A stretch of 64,000 nucleotides of DNA, from positions 178,816-242,815 of the forward strand of contig NZ_JAPIVK010000001.1 of assembly GCF_026183675.1 (NCBI RefSeq), read 5' to 3'. The notes beneath the pieces were generated by a model, which did no database searches, was not told the origin of the DNA, and worked only from the letters and a program-made list of their open reading frames with translations. Position 1 is the first letter of the stretch; each line of letters starts with the position of its first letter. Below, piece by piece: positions 18,349 through 28,290 of this stretch. The DNA comes from Microbulbifer halophilus (lineage in GTDB: Bacteria; Pseudomonadota; Gammaproteobacteria; Pseudomonadales; Cellvibrionaceae). The translations under genes and the position numbers were made by a program.

Positions 18349-18753
18349 ATGATGAAACAGACTCTGCGCAACACAGCATTTTTTGTGATGGCCATCCTCG
18401 CAATCGCAGTCAGCATGAACGTAACTGCCGCGAGCAAGAAAACCATGACCGTCGACGCCACCGCGTACAACTCCGTACCGGGCCAGACAGACGACGACCC
18501 GTGGGTAGCGGCCTGGAACAACCGCCTGCGCCCGGGTCAGAAGGTCATCGCCGTGTCCCGCGACCTGGAAAAGCACGGTCTGACCAACGGTGCCAAGGTG
18601 AAGATCGAAGGCCTGCCGGGCACCTACACCGTGCGCGACCGCATGAACAAGCGCTTTAAAAACCGCATTGACGTGTGGATGGAGAAGGACATCAAGAAAG
18701 CGCGCAAGTGGGGCAAGAAGAAGCTGAAGATCATCTGGGGCCACAAGAAGTAA
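18349..18753 (+). CDS. Exported 3D (Asp-Asp-Asp) domain protein
   Basis: A 134-residue protein with a signal peptide (residues 1-27, ending VTA) and one 3D domain: VDATAYNSVPGQTDDDP, WNNRLRPGQKVIAVSRDL, then YTVRDRMNKR and IDVWMEKDIKKA. The last motif supplies the family aspartates. This domain forms the double-psi barrel of MltA and RlpA-like enzymes acting on peptidoglycan, so a cell-wall role is likely. A very basic tail (KKARKWGKKKLK) may bind anionic polymers. A GGAGG site lies 10 bases before the first of two adjacent ATGs. A strong terminator follows, so it is a single-gene transcript. Confidence 0.75.
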   Translation: MMKQTLRNTAFFVMAILAIAVSMNVTAASKKTMTVDATAYNSVPGQTDDDPWVAAWNNRLRPGQKVIAVSRDLEKHGLTNGAKVKIEGLPGTYTVRDRMNKRFKNRIDVWMEKDIKKARKWGKKKLKIIWGHKK

Positions 18754-18816
18754 CCCGACCTCCAGCGGCAAAACAACCACATTATGAGAACCGCGGCCTC
18801 ACCGCGGCCCTCCACG

Positions 18817-18845
18817 CCCCGCCTCCCCCGGCGGGGCTTTTTTTT
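18817..18845 (+). terminator. Rho-independent terminator
   Basis: CCCCGCC and GGCGGGG (18817-18823, 18830-18836) form a 7-bp GC stem followed by C and an eight-T run. It ends the 3D-domain gene and faces a convergent gene. Confidence 0.88.
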
Positions 18846-18887
18846 GCTCAAACCCCGGAGGTCGGATACGCCCCTCAACCTTTGGTA

Positions 18888-19415
18888 TCAGGGCTCCGTC
18901 TCCGCCGCAATTCCCGGCAGCTCCTTACACCGCTCGTTTTCGATGTAGTAGACACTGGGCTGGCGGTTTTCGTTGTAGCGGTGCTCCAGGCCATCCTCGC
19001 CGAGTACGATCAGGTACTCGGATTTCACCCAGCCGCTGTCCTCCCGATATTCGCTCAGCCACAGCAGCGCCGGCCGGTTTTCGTAACAGCGGCCGTAGAA
19101 CATGCGGGTCTTTTCCACCAGTTCCTTGCTCTGGTAGTCCACATACTTGCCGGGGTAGGTATAGCGCTCGGTTGTGGATACACCCTCTTCTCCGCCGTTG
19201 TCGGGCGGGGCAATCCGGTGGATGTAGATGGAGGTGTTCTCGTCGCAGTCGATACAACTGCGCCCGGCCACAATGGCGTAGCCGTCCAGTTCGGATACCA
19301 GTCTGGCTTCCGCCAGGTCGGTATGCAGAACCCGCTGGTCAGACAGCTGGAGGGTTTCCGCCACCGCGAACAGCGGCAACAGGAAGAGAAGGGGAAAAAT
19401 AGAAACCGCTTTCAT
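18888..19415 (-). CDS. Hypothetical exported protein
   Basis: A 175-residue protein starting at the ATG 19415 with a signal peptide (FPLLFLLPLFAVAETL). The mature part has cysteines in GRSCIDCDEN, GRCYEN and ERCKEL that could form disulfides. No known domain recognised. The open frame reaches further upstream, but the signal peptide argues for this start. It is convergent with the 3D-domain gene. Confidence 0.6.
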   Translation of the reverse strand: MKAVSIFPLLFLLPLFAVAETLQLSDQRVLHTDLAEARLVSELDGYAIVAGRSCIDCDENTSIYIHRIAPPDNGGEEGVSTTERYTYPGKYVDYQSKELVEKTRMFYGRCYENRPALLWLSEYREDSGWVKSEYLIVLGEDGLEHRYNENRQPSVYYIENERCKELPGIAAETEP

Positions 19416-19594
19416 CGGCAAGGTAATCGCCACTGGACCAGTGGGCGCCGCCGGAGACAACTTTCCGTACTGACTCCGGGCGACACCGTGATTGGGTAGT
19501 GCTGTCACACTGTCGCGATTCCCTTCTCCTTAAACCATAGCAGGAAAATCGCGTTTGGCCCGGCCTTCGATGATCCCCGGAAAGCGTGGACGGA

Positions 19595-19855
19595 TTACCC
19601 GCTTTCGTCCGTCTCCTGCACCGGCCCCACAAACGTCTCGATCCCCTCTTCGCTCAGGGCATCCAGGGCCTCGTCCAGAGCTTCTTCCTCGGACTCGAAG
19701 GCGTCCTCCCACAGGGTGGAATTGTCGTCTTCGTCGATGATTTCCAGCAGCCAGCCGCCTTCATCGTCCTCGTAGATATCGATCTCCACGATGAGGTCAC
19801 CCTCGCGGTAGGTCCGGCTCAACTCAGACTGTCTGGGAACGAACTCTTCTGCCAT
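19595..19855 (-). CDS. Small acidic hypothetical protein
   Basis: An 86-residue, strongly acidic protein (EIDIYEDDEGGWLLEIIDEDDN, then DAFESEEEALDEAL). The ATG near 19855 is preceded by a GCGAGG site. Its beta-alpha layout with an EEALDEAL helix recalls small DUF-type proteins, but I do not recognise it. Soluble, cytoplasmic. It is divergent from trhO. Confidence 0.55.
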   Translation of the reverse strand: MAEEFVPRQSELSRTYREGDLIVEIDIYEDDEGGWLLEIIDEDDNSTLWEDAFESEEEALDEALDALSEEGIETFVGPVQETDESG

Positions 19856-20007
19856 CGGGTTAGCCTCGCTGTGGCTGTTGGGGAAGGTGGTGTGGTGTCC
19901 CATACCGGTGCCGAACTGTGACAACTTGCGACGCACCGGTCAATCGATTTCGCTCCGGCGGCGGCGCGGAGACCGCTGTCCCGGAACGGCTACTGACTGA
20001 TAAATGT

Positions 20008-20036
20008 ACGACAATCTCCGCCATCTGAGATAAAAT
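20008..20036 (+). promoter_or_regulatory. Candidate sigma-70 promoter of trhO
   Basis: ACGACA (20008-20013) and TAAAAT (20031-20036) are 17 bp apart, about 95 bp before the trhO start. Four of six -35 bases and five of six -10 bases fit consensus. Confidence 0.35.
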
Positions 20037-20130
20037 ACGCGGCGATTTTTGATGATATCCACTTCGAAACCCCGGATACCGCAACTACTTGCCCCGGATT
20101 TACGCTCCGGCATGCAAAAGAGGCTTTCCT

Positions 20131-21123
20131 GTGAACCGACACCCGAACCAGACCGTCGTCTGCGCGCTCTACAAATTCGTCACCCTGGACGATTTCGAAT
20201 CCCTGCGCGCCCCCCTGCTCGAGGTAATGCTCGAACAACGTGTACGCGGCACCCTGCTGCTGGCCCGCGAGGGCATCAACGGCACCGTGGCCGGCAGCCG
20301 CGAGGGAATCGATACCCTGCTCCAGTGGCTCAGGCGCGACCCGCGCCTGGCAACGCTGGACTGCAAGGAATCCTATACCGATATCGCGCCTTTCCGCCGC
20401 AGCAAAGTGAAGCTGAAGCGCGAGATTGTCACCATGGGTGTGGAGGGCATAGATCCGCGCCGCAGCGTGGGCACCTATGTCAGGCCGGAGGACTGGAATG
20501 CGCTGATCAGCGACCCGGAGGTCCTGCTGATCGACACCCGCAACGACTACGAAGTCCAGGTGGGCAGCTTCCGCAATGCGCTCAACCCGACGACCGAAAG
20601 CTTCCGCGAATTCCCGCAGTATGTGCGCGACAACCTGGATCCGGCCAGGCACAAAAAGGTGGCCATGTTCTGTACCGGCGGTATCCGCTGTGAAAAATCC
20701 ACCGCCTACCTGAAGGAGCAGGGCTTCGACGAGGTCTACCACCTGCAGGGCGGCATCCTCAAATACCTGGAGGAAGTGCCGAAGGAAGAAACCCTCTGGG
20801 ACGGCGAGTGCTTCGTGTTCGACGACCGGGTGACCGTGAACCACGACCTGGAACGCGGCAACTACGACCAGTGCAACGCCTGCCGCATGCCGGTGACCAA
20901 AGAGGAAAAACAGTCGCCGCTATTCGAGCAGGGCGTGAGCTGCCCCCACTGCTACGACAGGGTCAGCGACGCGGATCGCGCGCGCTTTCGCGAGCGGGAA
21001 AAACAGATCCAGCTGGCGAAACAGCGCGGCGAGGCCCATATCGGCCACGACGCCAGGGAAACCACCGCCGCGCGCCGACGACAGAAGCGCGAAGAGCGCG
21101 GGCGCCAGGCACAGAACGGCTGA
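20131..21123 (+). CDS. trhO: tRNA uridine(34) hydroxylase TrhO (rhodanese family)
   Basis: A 330-residue protein from the GTG at 20131, which has an AGAGG site; an upstream start would add a non-conserved segment. The N-terminal domain shows [12 protein letters not shown] and [15 protein letters not shown], the central rhodanese domain has [10 protein letters not shown] and the catalytic loop [10 protein letters not shown] with Cys181 and Cys187. The C-terminal zinc-ribbon-like part contains CNACR and CPHC. TrhO (YceA) makes 5-hydroxyuridine at the wobble position of tRNA. Single gene. Confidence 0.92.
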   Translation: MNRHPNQTVVCALYKFVTLDDFESLRAPLLEVMLEQRVRGTLLLAREGINGTVAGSREGIDTLLQWLRRDPRLATLDCKESYTDIAPFRRSKVKLKREIVTMGVEGIDPRRSVGTYVRPEDWNALISDPEVLLIDTRNDYEVQVGSFRNALNPTTESFREFPQYVRDNLDPARHKKVAMFCTGGIRCEKSTAYLKEQGFDEVYHLQGGILKYLEEVPKEETLWDGECFVFDDRVTVNHDLERGNYDQCNACRMPVTKEEKQSPLFEQGVSCPHCYDRVSDADRARFREREKQIQLAKQRGEAHIGHDARETTAARRRQKREERGRQAQNG

Positions 21124-21125
21124 TC

Positions 21126-21512
21126 TCAGCCAGTGACCGGCCTGCGTTCACGCAACCAGTCCAGCGCTTCGGACTCCACCAGAAACTGGCGCGCATTGGG
21201 TAAATGCCTTGTAACCAGGCCGGACACCAGCGCCGTTGCGCTGTAGTCGTGGCGGTGCAAAATGGCAATGTGCGCCTTCTGCAATACGGGGTCGTCGCAT
21301 ACAAACCCGGCCAACTGCCGCTGCTCCTCTGGAGTCAGGGCGGCTTCCTGTTGGCGCAGATCCACCAGCAGGCGCAGCGGGCTGTGGTGATGATATTTTT
21401 CCGTCACCTGCTGCGCCGCTGCAATCCGCTCGACCAGCCCCAGCCGGCCGGCGAACACAACCCGCACAATGCGCCCGTCGGGAATGTACTTGATGCTGAA
21501 GTAAGGAGACAT
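21126..21512 (-). CDS. STAS/SpoIIAA-like hypothetical protein
   Basis: A 128-residue cytoplasmic protein. The pattern (beta strand IPDGRIVRVVFAGRLGL, helix RIAAAQQVTEKY, strand LRLLVDLR, then DYSATALVSGLV and ARQFLVESEALDWL) fits the alpha/beta STAS-like SpoIIAA fold. The ATG at 21512 follows a GGAAG site. It ends two bases from the trhO stop, convergent. No partner is visible; function not assigned. Confidence 0.6.
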   Translation of the reverse strand: MSPYFSIKYIPDGRIVRVVFAGRLGLVERIAAAQQVTEKYHHHSPLRLLVDLRQQEAALTPEEQRQLAGFVCDDPVLQKAHIAILHRHDYSATALVSGLVTRHLPNARQFLVESEALDWLRERRPVTG

Positions 21513-21634
21513 ACGGACTTCCCGGAAGATTGCAGGCACGGGCCTTTTGGCGCGAATTTCCCCCTACAATACCTCCGGAACATTTTCCTAAAAAGCGTCG
21601 GCTTCAGGAAAATTACACCCGTGTGACCCACCTC

Positions 21635-22774
21635 TCACACCACTTCTATTTCCGGGCTGTCGTCTCCGGCCTCCAGCCAGATCTGCGCCGCCGCCCGCCG
21701 TGCGATCTCGCGGTAGTGGCCCGCAATCTCGCCGTCCGGGTCCGCCACCACACTGGGTTTGCCGCCGTCGGTGTCCTCCCGGATCGACAGCGCCAGCGGC
21801 AATTGGCCCAGTAAGCGCGTCTCGTACCCGGCGGCGATCCGCTCGCCACCGCCGCTGCCGAAGATGGCCTCGGTGTGGCCACAGTTGGAGCAGGTATGCA
21901 GGGCCATGTTCTCGACGATGCCCAGCACCGGCACCGATACCTTGCGGAACATCTCCACGCCCTTGATCGCATCCTTCAGCGCCAGATCCTGGGGCGTGGT
22001 GACGATCACCGCACCGGCCAGCGTCGCTTTCTGCGCCAATGTCAGCTGGATATCGCCGGTGCCCGGGGGCATATCCACGATCAGGTAATCCAGCTCGTCG
22101 CCGTCGTCGCACCAGAGGGTCTGGGTCAGGATCTGGTTGAGGGCACCGCTGGCCATGGGGCCGCGCCACACCGCGGGCGTTTCCTCGGTCATCAGGTAGC
22201 CCAGGGACATGGTCTTGAGACCCTGCGCCGGCACCGGCAGGAAGAACTTCTGTTCCTTCACCTCCGGGCGCACCGCCTCGGTACCCAGCATGGTGGGCAG
22301 GCTGGGTCCGTAGATGTCGGCATCCAGCAGGCCCACACTGGCGCCCTCGGCCGCCAGCGCCAGGGCCAGGTTCACCGCAGTGGTGGACTTGCCCACGCCG
22401 CCCTTGCCGGAGGCCACGGCGACGATATTCTTCACCCCGCGCAGCGGCTCCGGTACATCGGCCGCCGGCGTCTGGGTGATTTCACTGAACAGCTCGAACT
22501 GCAGGTGGGCCTCGCCCAGCGGACCGCCCTTCAGGGTGGGCAGGCAGGCCTCGCGCACCCGCGCCTCCCAGTCGTCCCGCTGGCTGGCACAGGGATAGCC
22601 GAGGGTCAGGCCCACCAATACGGTGTCCCCCTCGAAGCCCACTTCTATCTCCGCATCCAGTTCGTCCAATTCCAGCCCGGTGGCCGGATCGTGCAACTGC
22701 CCCAGGCACTCCGCCAGCCGCTCCAGCTCCGCCTGCGCGGCTTCCGACAGATGTTCGTGTTCGTGATCGCTCAC
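21635..22774 (-). CDS. apbC: Mrp/ApbC iron-sulfur cluster carrier
   Basis: A P-loop NTPase of about 379 residues. The N-terminal ~90 residues form the MIP18/DUF59-like domain, then [20 protein letters not shown] (deviant Walker A), [19 protein letters not shown] and a CXXC in HTCSNCGH used to bind the cluster between subunits. It carries and transfers 4Fe-4S clusters. I favour the GTG at 22774, with GAGGGG upstream; an ATG at 22813 is an alternative. It is divergent from metG, as in many Proteobacteria. Confidence 0.9.
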   Translation of the reverse strand: MSDHEHEHLSEAAQAELERLAECLGQLHDPATGLELDELDAEIEVGFEGDTVLVGLTLGYPCASQRDDWEARVREACLPTLKGGPLGEAHLQFELFSEITQTPAADVPEPLRGVKNIVAVASGKGGVGKSTTAVNLALALAAEGASVGLLDADIYGPSLPTMLGTEAVRPEVKEQKFFLPVPAQGLKTMSLGYLMTEETPAVWRGPMASGALNQILTQTLWCDDGDELDYLIVDMPPGTGDIQLTLAQKATLAGAVIVTTPQDLALKDAIKGVEMFRKVSVPVLGIVENMALHTCSNCGHTEAIFGSGGGERIAAGYETRLLGQLPLALSIREDTDGGKPSVVADPDGEIAGHYREIARRAAAQIWLEAGDDSPEIEVV

Positions 22775-22813
22775 TTCCTGCCCCTCATTTAGCGAATACT
22801 CGATGGGCGGCAT

Positions 22814-23100
22814 TGTGGGGGATGACCGCCACCAACGCCAGCCGCGGCACAGCGCCCCTCTCTGTGCAAGCAGACCCCCGGGGCCGATTAACCCTCGGCG
22901 TTTCCGACATAGCGCCCCTCTCCCACCGGGAGAGGGGCCGGGGGAGAGGGCTGCGATAGGGCCCGGTGGATTCTTCGGCCCCGATGTTGGACTTCGCGAA
23001 GCTCAGTCCAACCTACACACAGCACCGGCGCCCACCGGGAGAGGGGAAGAAGCAACCCCCCAAATCTGCTATATTCGCCGGTCTTTTAACGGCGGCCGCA
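22814..23100. repeat. Dispersed repeats upstream of metG
   Basis: The apbC-metG gap holds a unit related to the 97-bp tandem repeat (CGGCGTTTCCGACATAGCGC, then CTCTCCCACCGGGAGAGG at about 22918-22935). It is followed at 22959-23016 by a ~58-bp segment (GGCCCGGTGGATTC, then TTGGACTTCGCGAAGCTC) that recurs with few changes at 55666-55724. Confidence 0.6.
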
Positions 23101-23138
23101 ATCCCGCGGCCGAAACCCTTCAGCCGATGGAAGAACCG

Positions 23139-25172
23139 ATGTCAGAATCGCGCAACATCCTCGTTACCAGCGCACTCCCCTACGCCAATGGCTCCCTGCA
23201 CCTGGGCCATATCCTGGAATATATCCAGACCGACATCTGGGCGCGTTTCCAGCGCGCGCGCGGCCACAACTGCCTGTACATGTGCGCCGACGACGCCCAC
23301 GGCACCGCCATCATGCTGAAGGCCGAACAACTGGGCCTGACACCCGAACAACACATCGCCAACATGAAGGCGGAACACCAGCGGGACTTCGCCGACTTCC
23401 TGATCGGCGTCGACAACTACCACTCGACCCACTCGGACGAGAACCGCGAGCTGTCGGCGATGATCTACGAGCGCCTGCGCGACAACGGCCATATCGCCTC
23501 GCGCACCATCACCCAGGCGTTCGACCCGGAAAAGGAACTCTTCCTCGCCGACCGCTATATCAAGGGCACCTGCCCGCGCTGCAAGACGCCGGACCAGTAC
23601 GGCGACAACTGCGAAGCCTGCGGCGCCACCTACAGCCCCACGGAACTGATCGACCCGGTATCCGCCATCTCCGGCGCCACGCCCCTCGAAAAGGAATCCG
23701 AGCACTTCTTCTTCACCCTGCCGGCCTTCACCGACTTCCTGAAGGACTGGACCCGCGCGGGCCACCTGCAGGATGAAGTGGCCAACAAACTCTCCGAGTG
23801 GCTGGACGAGGGCCTGCAGGAGTGGGATATCTCCCGCGACGCCCCCTACTTCGGCTTCGAAATCCCGGACGCGCCGGGCAAGTTTTTCTACGTCTGGCTG
23901 GACGCGCCCATCGGCTATATGGCCAGCCTGAAAAACTACTGCGACAACAACGGCCTGGACTGGCAGGACTACTGGAAAAAAGACAGCGATGCCGAGGTGT
24001 ATCACTTTATCGGCAAGGATATCGTCAACTTCCACGCCCTCTTCTGGCCGGCGATGCTCGACTCCGCGGATTTCCGCACACCGAACCAGGTCTGCGTGCA
24101 CGGCTTCCTCACCGTGAACGGCAAGAAGATGTCCAAGTCCCGCGGCACCTTCATCAATGCCCGCAACTATCTCGACCACCTGCACCCGGAATACCTGCGC
24201 TACTACTTCGCCGCCAAACTGACCGACGGCGTCGACGACCTGGACCTGAACCTGGACGACTTTATCGCGCGCGTAAACTCCGACCTGGTGGGCAAGGTGG
24301 TGAATATCGCCTCGCGCACCGCCAAGTTCGTGAGCAAGGCCGGCGGCGAGCTGGCGGGCGAACTCGCCGACGAACAACTGTGGCAGCAGTTTGTCGACGC
24401 CGCCCCCCGCATCGCCGAGCTCTACGAGAGCCGCGAATACGCCCGCGCCATGCGCGACATCATGGCGCTGGCCGACGCCGCCAACGCCTGGATCGCCGAC
24501 AAGGCCCCCTGGACGCTCGCCAAGGAGGAAGGCCGGGAAGCCGAAGTGCTGGCCATCTGCTCCCAGGGCGTGAACATGTTCCGCGCACTGATGACCTGGC
24601 TGGCGCCGGTGCTGCCGGAAACCGCGGAAAAGGCCGAGACCTTCCTGGGCGCAGAGCTGGACTGGCAAACCGCCACCACCCCGCTGGCCGGGCACAAGAT
24701 CAACAAGTTCAAGCCGCTGATGCAGCGCATCGACCAAAAACAGGTAGACGCGGTGCTGGAAGCGGCAAAAGAATCCCTGGCCCAGCTACAGGCGGAAACC
24801 GCCGGCGCGGCCAAGACCGGCCCGCTCGCGGACGACCCCATCGCCGACGAAATCCAGTTCGACGACTTCGCCAAGGTGGACCTGCGCATCGCGCGGATTG
24901 CCGGGGCCGAATACGTAGAGGGCGCCGGCAAACTGCTGAAACTGACCCTCGACCTGGGCGGCGAGACCCGCCAGGTATTCGCCGGCATCAAGAGCGCCTA
25001 CAAACCCGAGGACCTGGAAGGCAAACACACCGTCATGGTCGCCAACCTGGCGCCGCGCAAAATGCGCTTCGGCGTCAGCGAAGGCATGGTCCTCGCCGCC
25101 GGCCCCGGCGGCAAGGACCTGTGGATCCTGGAACCCCACGAGGGCGCCCAGCCGGGCATGCGAGTGATGTGA
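23139..25172 (+). CDS. metG: Methionyl-tRNA synthetase
   Basis: A 677-residue enzyme, the same length as E. coli MetG. Start ATG 23139 has GGAAGA upstream. Motifs: the HIGH-like HLGH near residue 22, zinc-binding [17 protein letters not shown] in the connective domain, KMSKSRG near 331, and a C-terminal EMAP-type tRNA-binding domain ([11 protein letters not shown]...MVLAAG) used for dimerisation. It charges tRNA(Met) and initiator tRNA with methionine and is essential. The gene order apbC-metG is common in Proteobacteria. Confidence 0.97.
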   Translation: MSESRNILVTSALPYANGSLHLGHILEYIQTDIWARFQRARGHNCLYMCADDAHGTAIMLKAEQLGLTPEQHIANMKAEHQRDFADFLIGVDNYHSTHSDENRELSAMIYERLRDNGHIASRTITQAFDPEKELFLADRYIKGTCPRCKTPDQYGDNCEACGATYSPTELIDPVSAISGATPLEKESEHFFFTLPAFTDFLKDWTRAGHLQDEVANKLSEWLDEGLQEWDISRDAPYFGFEIPDAPGKFFYVWLDAPIGYMASLKNYCDNNGLDWQDYWKKDSDAEVYHFIGKDIVNFHALFWPAMLDSADFRTPNQVCVHGFLTVNGKKMSKSRGTFINARNYLDHLHPEYLRYYFAAKLTDGVDDLDLNLDDFIARVNSDLVGKVVNIASRTAKFVSKAGGELAGELADEQLWQQFVDAAPRIAELYESREYARAMRDIMALADAANAWIADKAPWTLAKEEGREAEVLAICSQGVNMFRALMTWLAPVLPETAEKAETFLGAELDWQTATTPLAGHKINKFKPLMQRIDQKQVDAVLEAAKESLAQLQAETAGAAKTGPLADDPIADEIQFDDFAKVDLRIARIAGAEYVEGAGKLLKLTLDLGGETRQVFAGIKSAYKPEDLEGKHTVMVANLAPRKMRFGVSEGMVLAAGPGGKDLWILEPHEGAQPGMRVM

Positions 25173-25175
25173 TCG

Positions 25176-25300
25176 TAGGGTGCGCCATCCCTGGCGGCCT
25201 CGCACCACCGGCATCGCCCCCCTCCTGGGAACGCCGAGCCCCAGCTCGGCAAGCGGACCGCAGGTCCGCCCGCCGGCGGGAGCCAGGTTCCCGAAAGTCT
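25176..25300. repeat. Intergenic hairpin repeats after metG
   Basis: GTAGGGTGCGCC at the start, then CGCCGAGCCCCAGCTCGGC (GCCGAGC/GCTCGGC stem) and GCGGACCGCAGGTCCGC (GCGGACC/GGTCCGC stem). The paired hairpins may terminate metG and form a REP-type cluster. Confidence 0.5.
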
Positions 25301-25335
25301 TGCCCATCGAAACATCAAAAAAAGGAATCCGACAA

Positions 25336-26268
25336 ATGCACGGCGTATTCCTCGATACCCTCACCATGAAACCGGAGGAACTCGACACCTCCGCCCTGGA
25401 AAGCACCCTGGACCACTGGGATTTCTTCGAAACCACCGCACCGGCGGAAACCGCCCAACGCATCGCCGATGCCGACGTGGTGCTCACCAACAAAGTGGTC
25501 CTCGACCGCCAGCTGATCGAAAACGCCCGCAAGCTGAAGCTGATCTGCATCTGCGCCACCGGCACCAACAATATCGACCTGCGGGCGGCGGAGGAAAAAG
25601 GCATTGCGGTCAAAAACGTCGCCGGCTACACCGGCAGCTCCCTGTCCCAGCACACCATCGCCCTGCTGCTCGCCCTCGCCACCCGCTGGCACCAGTACAA
25701 CGCGGATGTAAAACGCGGCCGCTGGAGCCAGTCGCCGGTTTTCTGCCGGCTGGACTACCCGGTGATGGAACTGGCGGGCAAGAAGCTCGGCGTCATCGGC
25801 TACGGCGACCTGGGGCAGAAAGTCGCGCTCCTGGCCGAAGCGCTGGGCATGAAAGTACTGATAGCGGAATCCTTCACCGGCGAGAAAAAGCCCGGCCGAA
25901 TGCCACTGGCAGAGCTGCTGTCGGAGGCCGACGCCATCAGCCTTCACTGCCCGCTCACAGAGCAGACCGACAAACTGGTCGACGCCGACTTTCTCGCGGC
26001 GCTGAAACCCGGCAGCTTCCTGATCAATACCGCCCGCGGCGGCCTGGTGGACGAGCCGGCCCTCGCCGATGCGCTGAGAAGCGGCCACCTCGGCGGTGCC
26101 GCGCTGGACGTACTGAGCCAGGAGCCACCCCCCGCAGACCACCCGCTGCTGGCGGACGACATTCCCAACCTGGTCATCACGCCCCACAACGCCTGGATCA
26201 GCCGCGAGAGCCGCCAGCGGCTGCTGGACGGCGTGGTCGACAATATCCGCGAATGGAAAAAAAGGTAG
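25336..26268 (+). CDS. D-2-hydroxyacid dehydrogenase (glycerate/hydroxypyruvate type)
   Basis: A 310-residue NAD(P)-dependent enzyme. The ATG at 25336 has an AAGGA site. The catalytic domain carries CATGTNNIDL; the nucleotide-binding domain has GVIGYGDLGQKVA (GxGxxG), LHCPLTEQT, the catalytic Arg in INTARGGLVDE, Glu in LSQEPP and His in TPHNAW. It most resembles hydroxypyruvate reductase / glycerate dehydrogenase, reducing hydroxypyruvate or glyoxylate. Substrate not provable from sequence. A GCCTGC/GCAGGC hairpin follows. Confidence 0.87.
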   Translation: MHGVFLDTLTMKPEELDTSALESTLDHWDFFETTAPAETAQRIADADVVLTNKVVLDRQLIENARKLKLICICATGTNNIDLRAAEEKGIAVKNVAGYTGSSLSQHTIALLLALATRWHQYNADVKRGRWSQSPVFCRLDYPVMELAGKKLGVIGYGDLGQKVALLAEALGMKVLIAESFTGEKKPGRMPLAELLSEADAISLHCPLTEQTDKLVDADFLAALKPGSFLINTARGGLVDEPALADALRSGHLGGAALDVLSQEPPPADHPLLADDIPNLVITPHNAWISRESRQRLLDGVVDNIREWKKR

Positions 26269-26291
26269 GAGCCTGCCCCGCAGGCGATCGC
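26263..26291. repeat. GTAGGAGCCTGC hairpin repeat
   Basis: GCCTGC at 26271-26276 and GCAGGC at 26280-26285 form a tight hairpin right after the dehydrogenase stop. The same GTAGGA..CTGC..GCAGGCGA family appears at 28287 and inverted near 28460 and 30355. Confidence 0.5.
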
Positions 26292-26388
26292 CGACACTAC
26301 CGCCCCGCTCCCATCGAACTTCGTGTCAATGCGCAAACCCCACACTAACATGCGCAGAAACCCCGGATGTCCGAACGAGGAGAACTCC

Positions 26389-26640
26389 ATGGCTACCGCA
26401 AAATCCCCCCAGCACAACTCAGGCCGGGAAAAACTGCAGCAGGCCTATCACCTGGCCGGCGAGGCGGCACACGACACCGCAGAAAACCTGAGAACCCGCG
26501 CCAAGACCTCGGTGAAGAGCAACCGGAAACGCGCCGCCGATGTGGCCGAAAAAGCGGAATCCTCCATCAGGGAACACCCGACCCTCAGCGTTGGCTGTGC
26601 CTTCGCCGCGGGGTGGCTGATCGCCAGGCTGATGAAGTAA
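26389..26640 (+). CDS. YqjD/ElaB-like DUF883 membrane protein
   Basis: An 83-residue protein with a long charged amphipathic helix (AYHLAGEAAHDTAENLRTRA.. and ADVAEKAESSIREHP) and a single C-terminal membrane segment (LSVGCAFAAGWLIARLM). This is the DUF883 layout of YqjD and ElaB, inner-membrane proteins that bind stationary-phase ribosomes in E. coli. A GAGGAGA site precedes the ATG. It heads a three-gene operon with YqjE- and YqjK-like genes. Confidence 0.8.
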   Translation: MATAKSPQHNSGREKLQQAYHLAGEAAHDTAENLRTRAKTSVKSNRKRAADVAEKAESSIREHPTLSVGCAFAAGWLIARLMK

Positions 26641-26670
26641 GTAATCCGTTGCCGACAGGGAACCCGATTC

Positions 26671-27129
26671 ATGGCGCGACCAACCGAGTCTTCCGAAGAC
26701 CCGGCTGCGCAGCACCGCAGCCGGGACGAATTGCCACCGCGGGATGAAAGCAGCAATGAAGAAAACACCCTGGAGCGGGCCCAGGCGACACTGACACTCG
26801 CCACTGCCTGGCTTGCCAACCTGCAGTCACTGGCGCAGCTGGAATTCAGCCGCACGCTGGTCGCCGGCAAACGGATTCTGGCCCTGCAGTTACTGCTGTT
26901 GCCACTGGCGCTCGCCCTGGTGCTGAGCCTGTGCGGCGGTGCCGGCCTGCTGGGTTACTATTTTTCCCAGTCGATTTACGTCGGCTTCGCCGTTTTCGTG
27001 CTGGTGCAGCTTCTGATTGTGGCCGGGATACTGCTCTACCACCGCAGGCTGAGCGCAATGCTGGGATTCCACGAAACCCGGCGGCAGGCAAAAGAGGCCA
27101 TCAGCGATGTCTTTCAGTCAATTAAATAA
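26671..27129 (+). CDS. YqjE-like phage holin family (DUF1469) protein
   Basis: A 152-residue membrane protein. After a polar N-terminus come LERAQATLTLATAWLANLQSL and two membrane helices (LLLLPLALALVLSLCGGAGLL and IYVGFAVFVLVQLLIVAGIL), then a basic helix ending in ETRRQAKEAISDVFQSIK. This matches the YqjE / Actinobacterial holin-like family, found next to YqjD. It overlaps the following gene by 23 bases. Likely role in envelope stress; molecular function unknown. Confidence 0.75.
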   Translation: MARPTESSEDPAAQHRSRDELPPRDESSNEENTLERAQATLTLATAWLANLQSLAQLEFSRTLVAGKRILALQLLLLPLALALVLSLCGGAGLLGYYFSQSIYVGFAVFVLVQLLIVAGILLYHRRLSAMLGFHETRRQAKEAISDVFQSIK

Positions 27130-27349
27130 GCAAATCGAAGACTGCAGCCGGGAGATGGAAAAACAGCGCCACTGTGTACAGACCCTGCTGGTCCGCCAGA
27201 AACGCGATATCGGCCAGCAGGCACAACGCATTCCACTGCCCGCCGCCATGGGTGCAGCGCTGGTCGGCGGTTTTCTCCTGCAGCGCTTTTTGCACACACC
27301 CACTTCCTCACAGATGCTGCGGCTCTTTCTGACCTGGCGGGCACTGTAA
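27107..27349 (+). CDS. YqjK-like small protein
   Basis: An 80-residue protein: an N-terminal charged helix (KQIEDCSREMEKQRHCVQTLL) followed by a short hydrophobic stretch (PAAMGAALVGGFLLQRFL). Size and position after yqjD- and yqjE-like genes match YqjK. The start overlaps the end of the preceding gene in another frame, so expression is probably coupled. Identification rests mainly on context. Confidence 0.6.
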   Translation: MSFSQLNKQIEDCSREMEKQRHCVQTLLVRQKRDIGQQAQRIPLPAAMGAALVGGFLLQRFLHTPTSSQMLRLFLTWRAL

Positions 27350-27417
27350 TCCCCCCTTGACCGCAGCGCCGGCTCGGCTAGAGTTGTGGCAGCTTCAGCA
27401 CCGATTTTGCGCCCGCC

Positions 27418-28290
27418 ATGATCCCGAGCCCGCAGACAGCACCGCCGCCTCCGCGCGACTACCCCGACACCAGCGGGGAGGCCGCTGCGCAACTGGCCGA
27501 CTTTATCCACCGCCACCCGCGCCTGACGGTCCTCACCGGCGCCGGCGTCAGTACCGATTCAGGCATTCCGGACTACCGCGACAGGGAAGGCGCCTGGAAA
27601 CGCAAACAGCCGGTACAGCACCGGGATTTCATGGAGAGCCTGGCCACGCGCCAGCGCTACTGGGGCCGCAGCCTGGTGGGCTGGCCGGTCATGCAGCAGT
27701 CCAGGCCCAACCCGGCGCACCGCCTGCTGGCAGAACTGGAACGGCGACAACACACGGAGCTGCTGGTGACACAGAACGTGGACCGGCTGCACCAGCACGC
27801 CGGCAGCCGCCGCGTGCTCGACCTCCACGGCCGCGCCGACGAAGTGATCTGCATGGCCTGCGCCTACCGCTGCCAGCGCCAGGCGGTACACGACCGCTGC
27901 TACGCCCTGAACCCGGAATTCCGCCAACACCGGGCCACCACCGCACCCGACGGCGACGCCGACCTGGAAGTGGATTTCAGTGGCTTCCGCATCGCCGACT
28001 GCCCTCAGTGCAGCGGCATCCTCAAGCCGGACGTGGTCTTCTTCGGCGACAACGTGCCCAAAACCCGCGTCCAGCACGCTCTCGATGCACTGCAGGGCAG
28101 CGATGCGCTGCTGGTAGTCGGCTCCTCACTGATGGTGTATTCCGGCTTCCGCTTCTGCCGCTACGCACGGCAGTGGAACAAACCCATGGCCGCCCTGAAC
28201 CTGGGGCGCACGCGCGCAGACGACCTGCTGGATCTCAAACTCAACACCCGCATCGGCGAAACCCTCGAGGCCACCCTGCCCCTCCTGTAG
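27418..28290 (+). CDS. Sir2-family NAD-dependent deacylase (class II type)
   Basis: A 290-residue sirtuin. NAD-binding motifs: LTGAGVSTDSGIPDYRD and TQNVDRLHQHAG (catalytic His in the DLHGRADEVICM region that follows). A four-cysteine zinc module is formed by CMACAYRC and CPQCSGILKPD; VVFFGDNVP and VGSSLMVYSGFR complete the fold. The SIRT4-like (class II) features suggest lysine deacylase or lipoamidase-type activity; the target is unknown. It stands alone behind the yqj-like operon. Confidence 0.88.
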   Translation: MIPSPQTAPPPPRDYPDTSGEAAAQLADFIHRHPRLTVLTGAGVSTDSGIPDYRDREGAWKRKQPVQHRDFMESLATRQRYWGRSLVGWPVMQQSRPNPAHRLLAELERRQHTELLVTQNVDRLHQHAGSRRVLDLHGRADEVICMACAYRCQRQAVHDRCYALNPEFRQHRATTAPDGDADLEVDFSGFRIADCPQCSGILKPDVVFFGDNVPKTRVQHALDALQGSDALLVVGSSLMVYSGFRFCRYARQWNKPMAALNLGRTRADDLLDLKLNTRIGETLEATLPLL

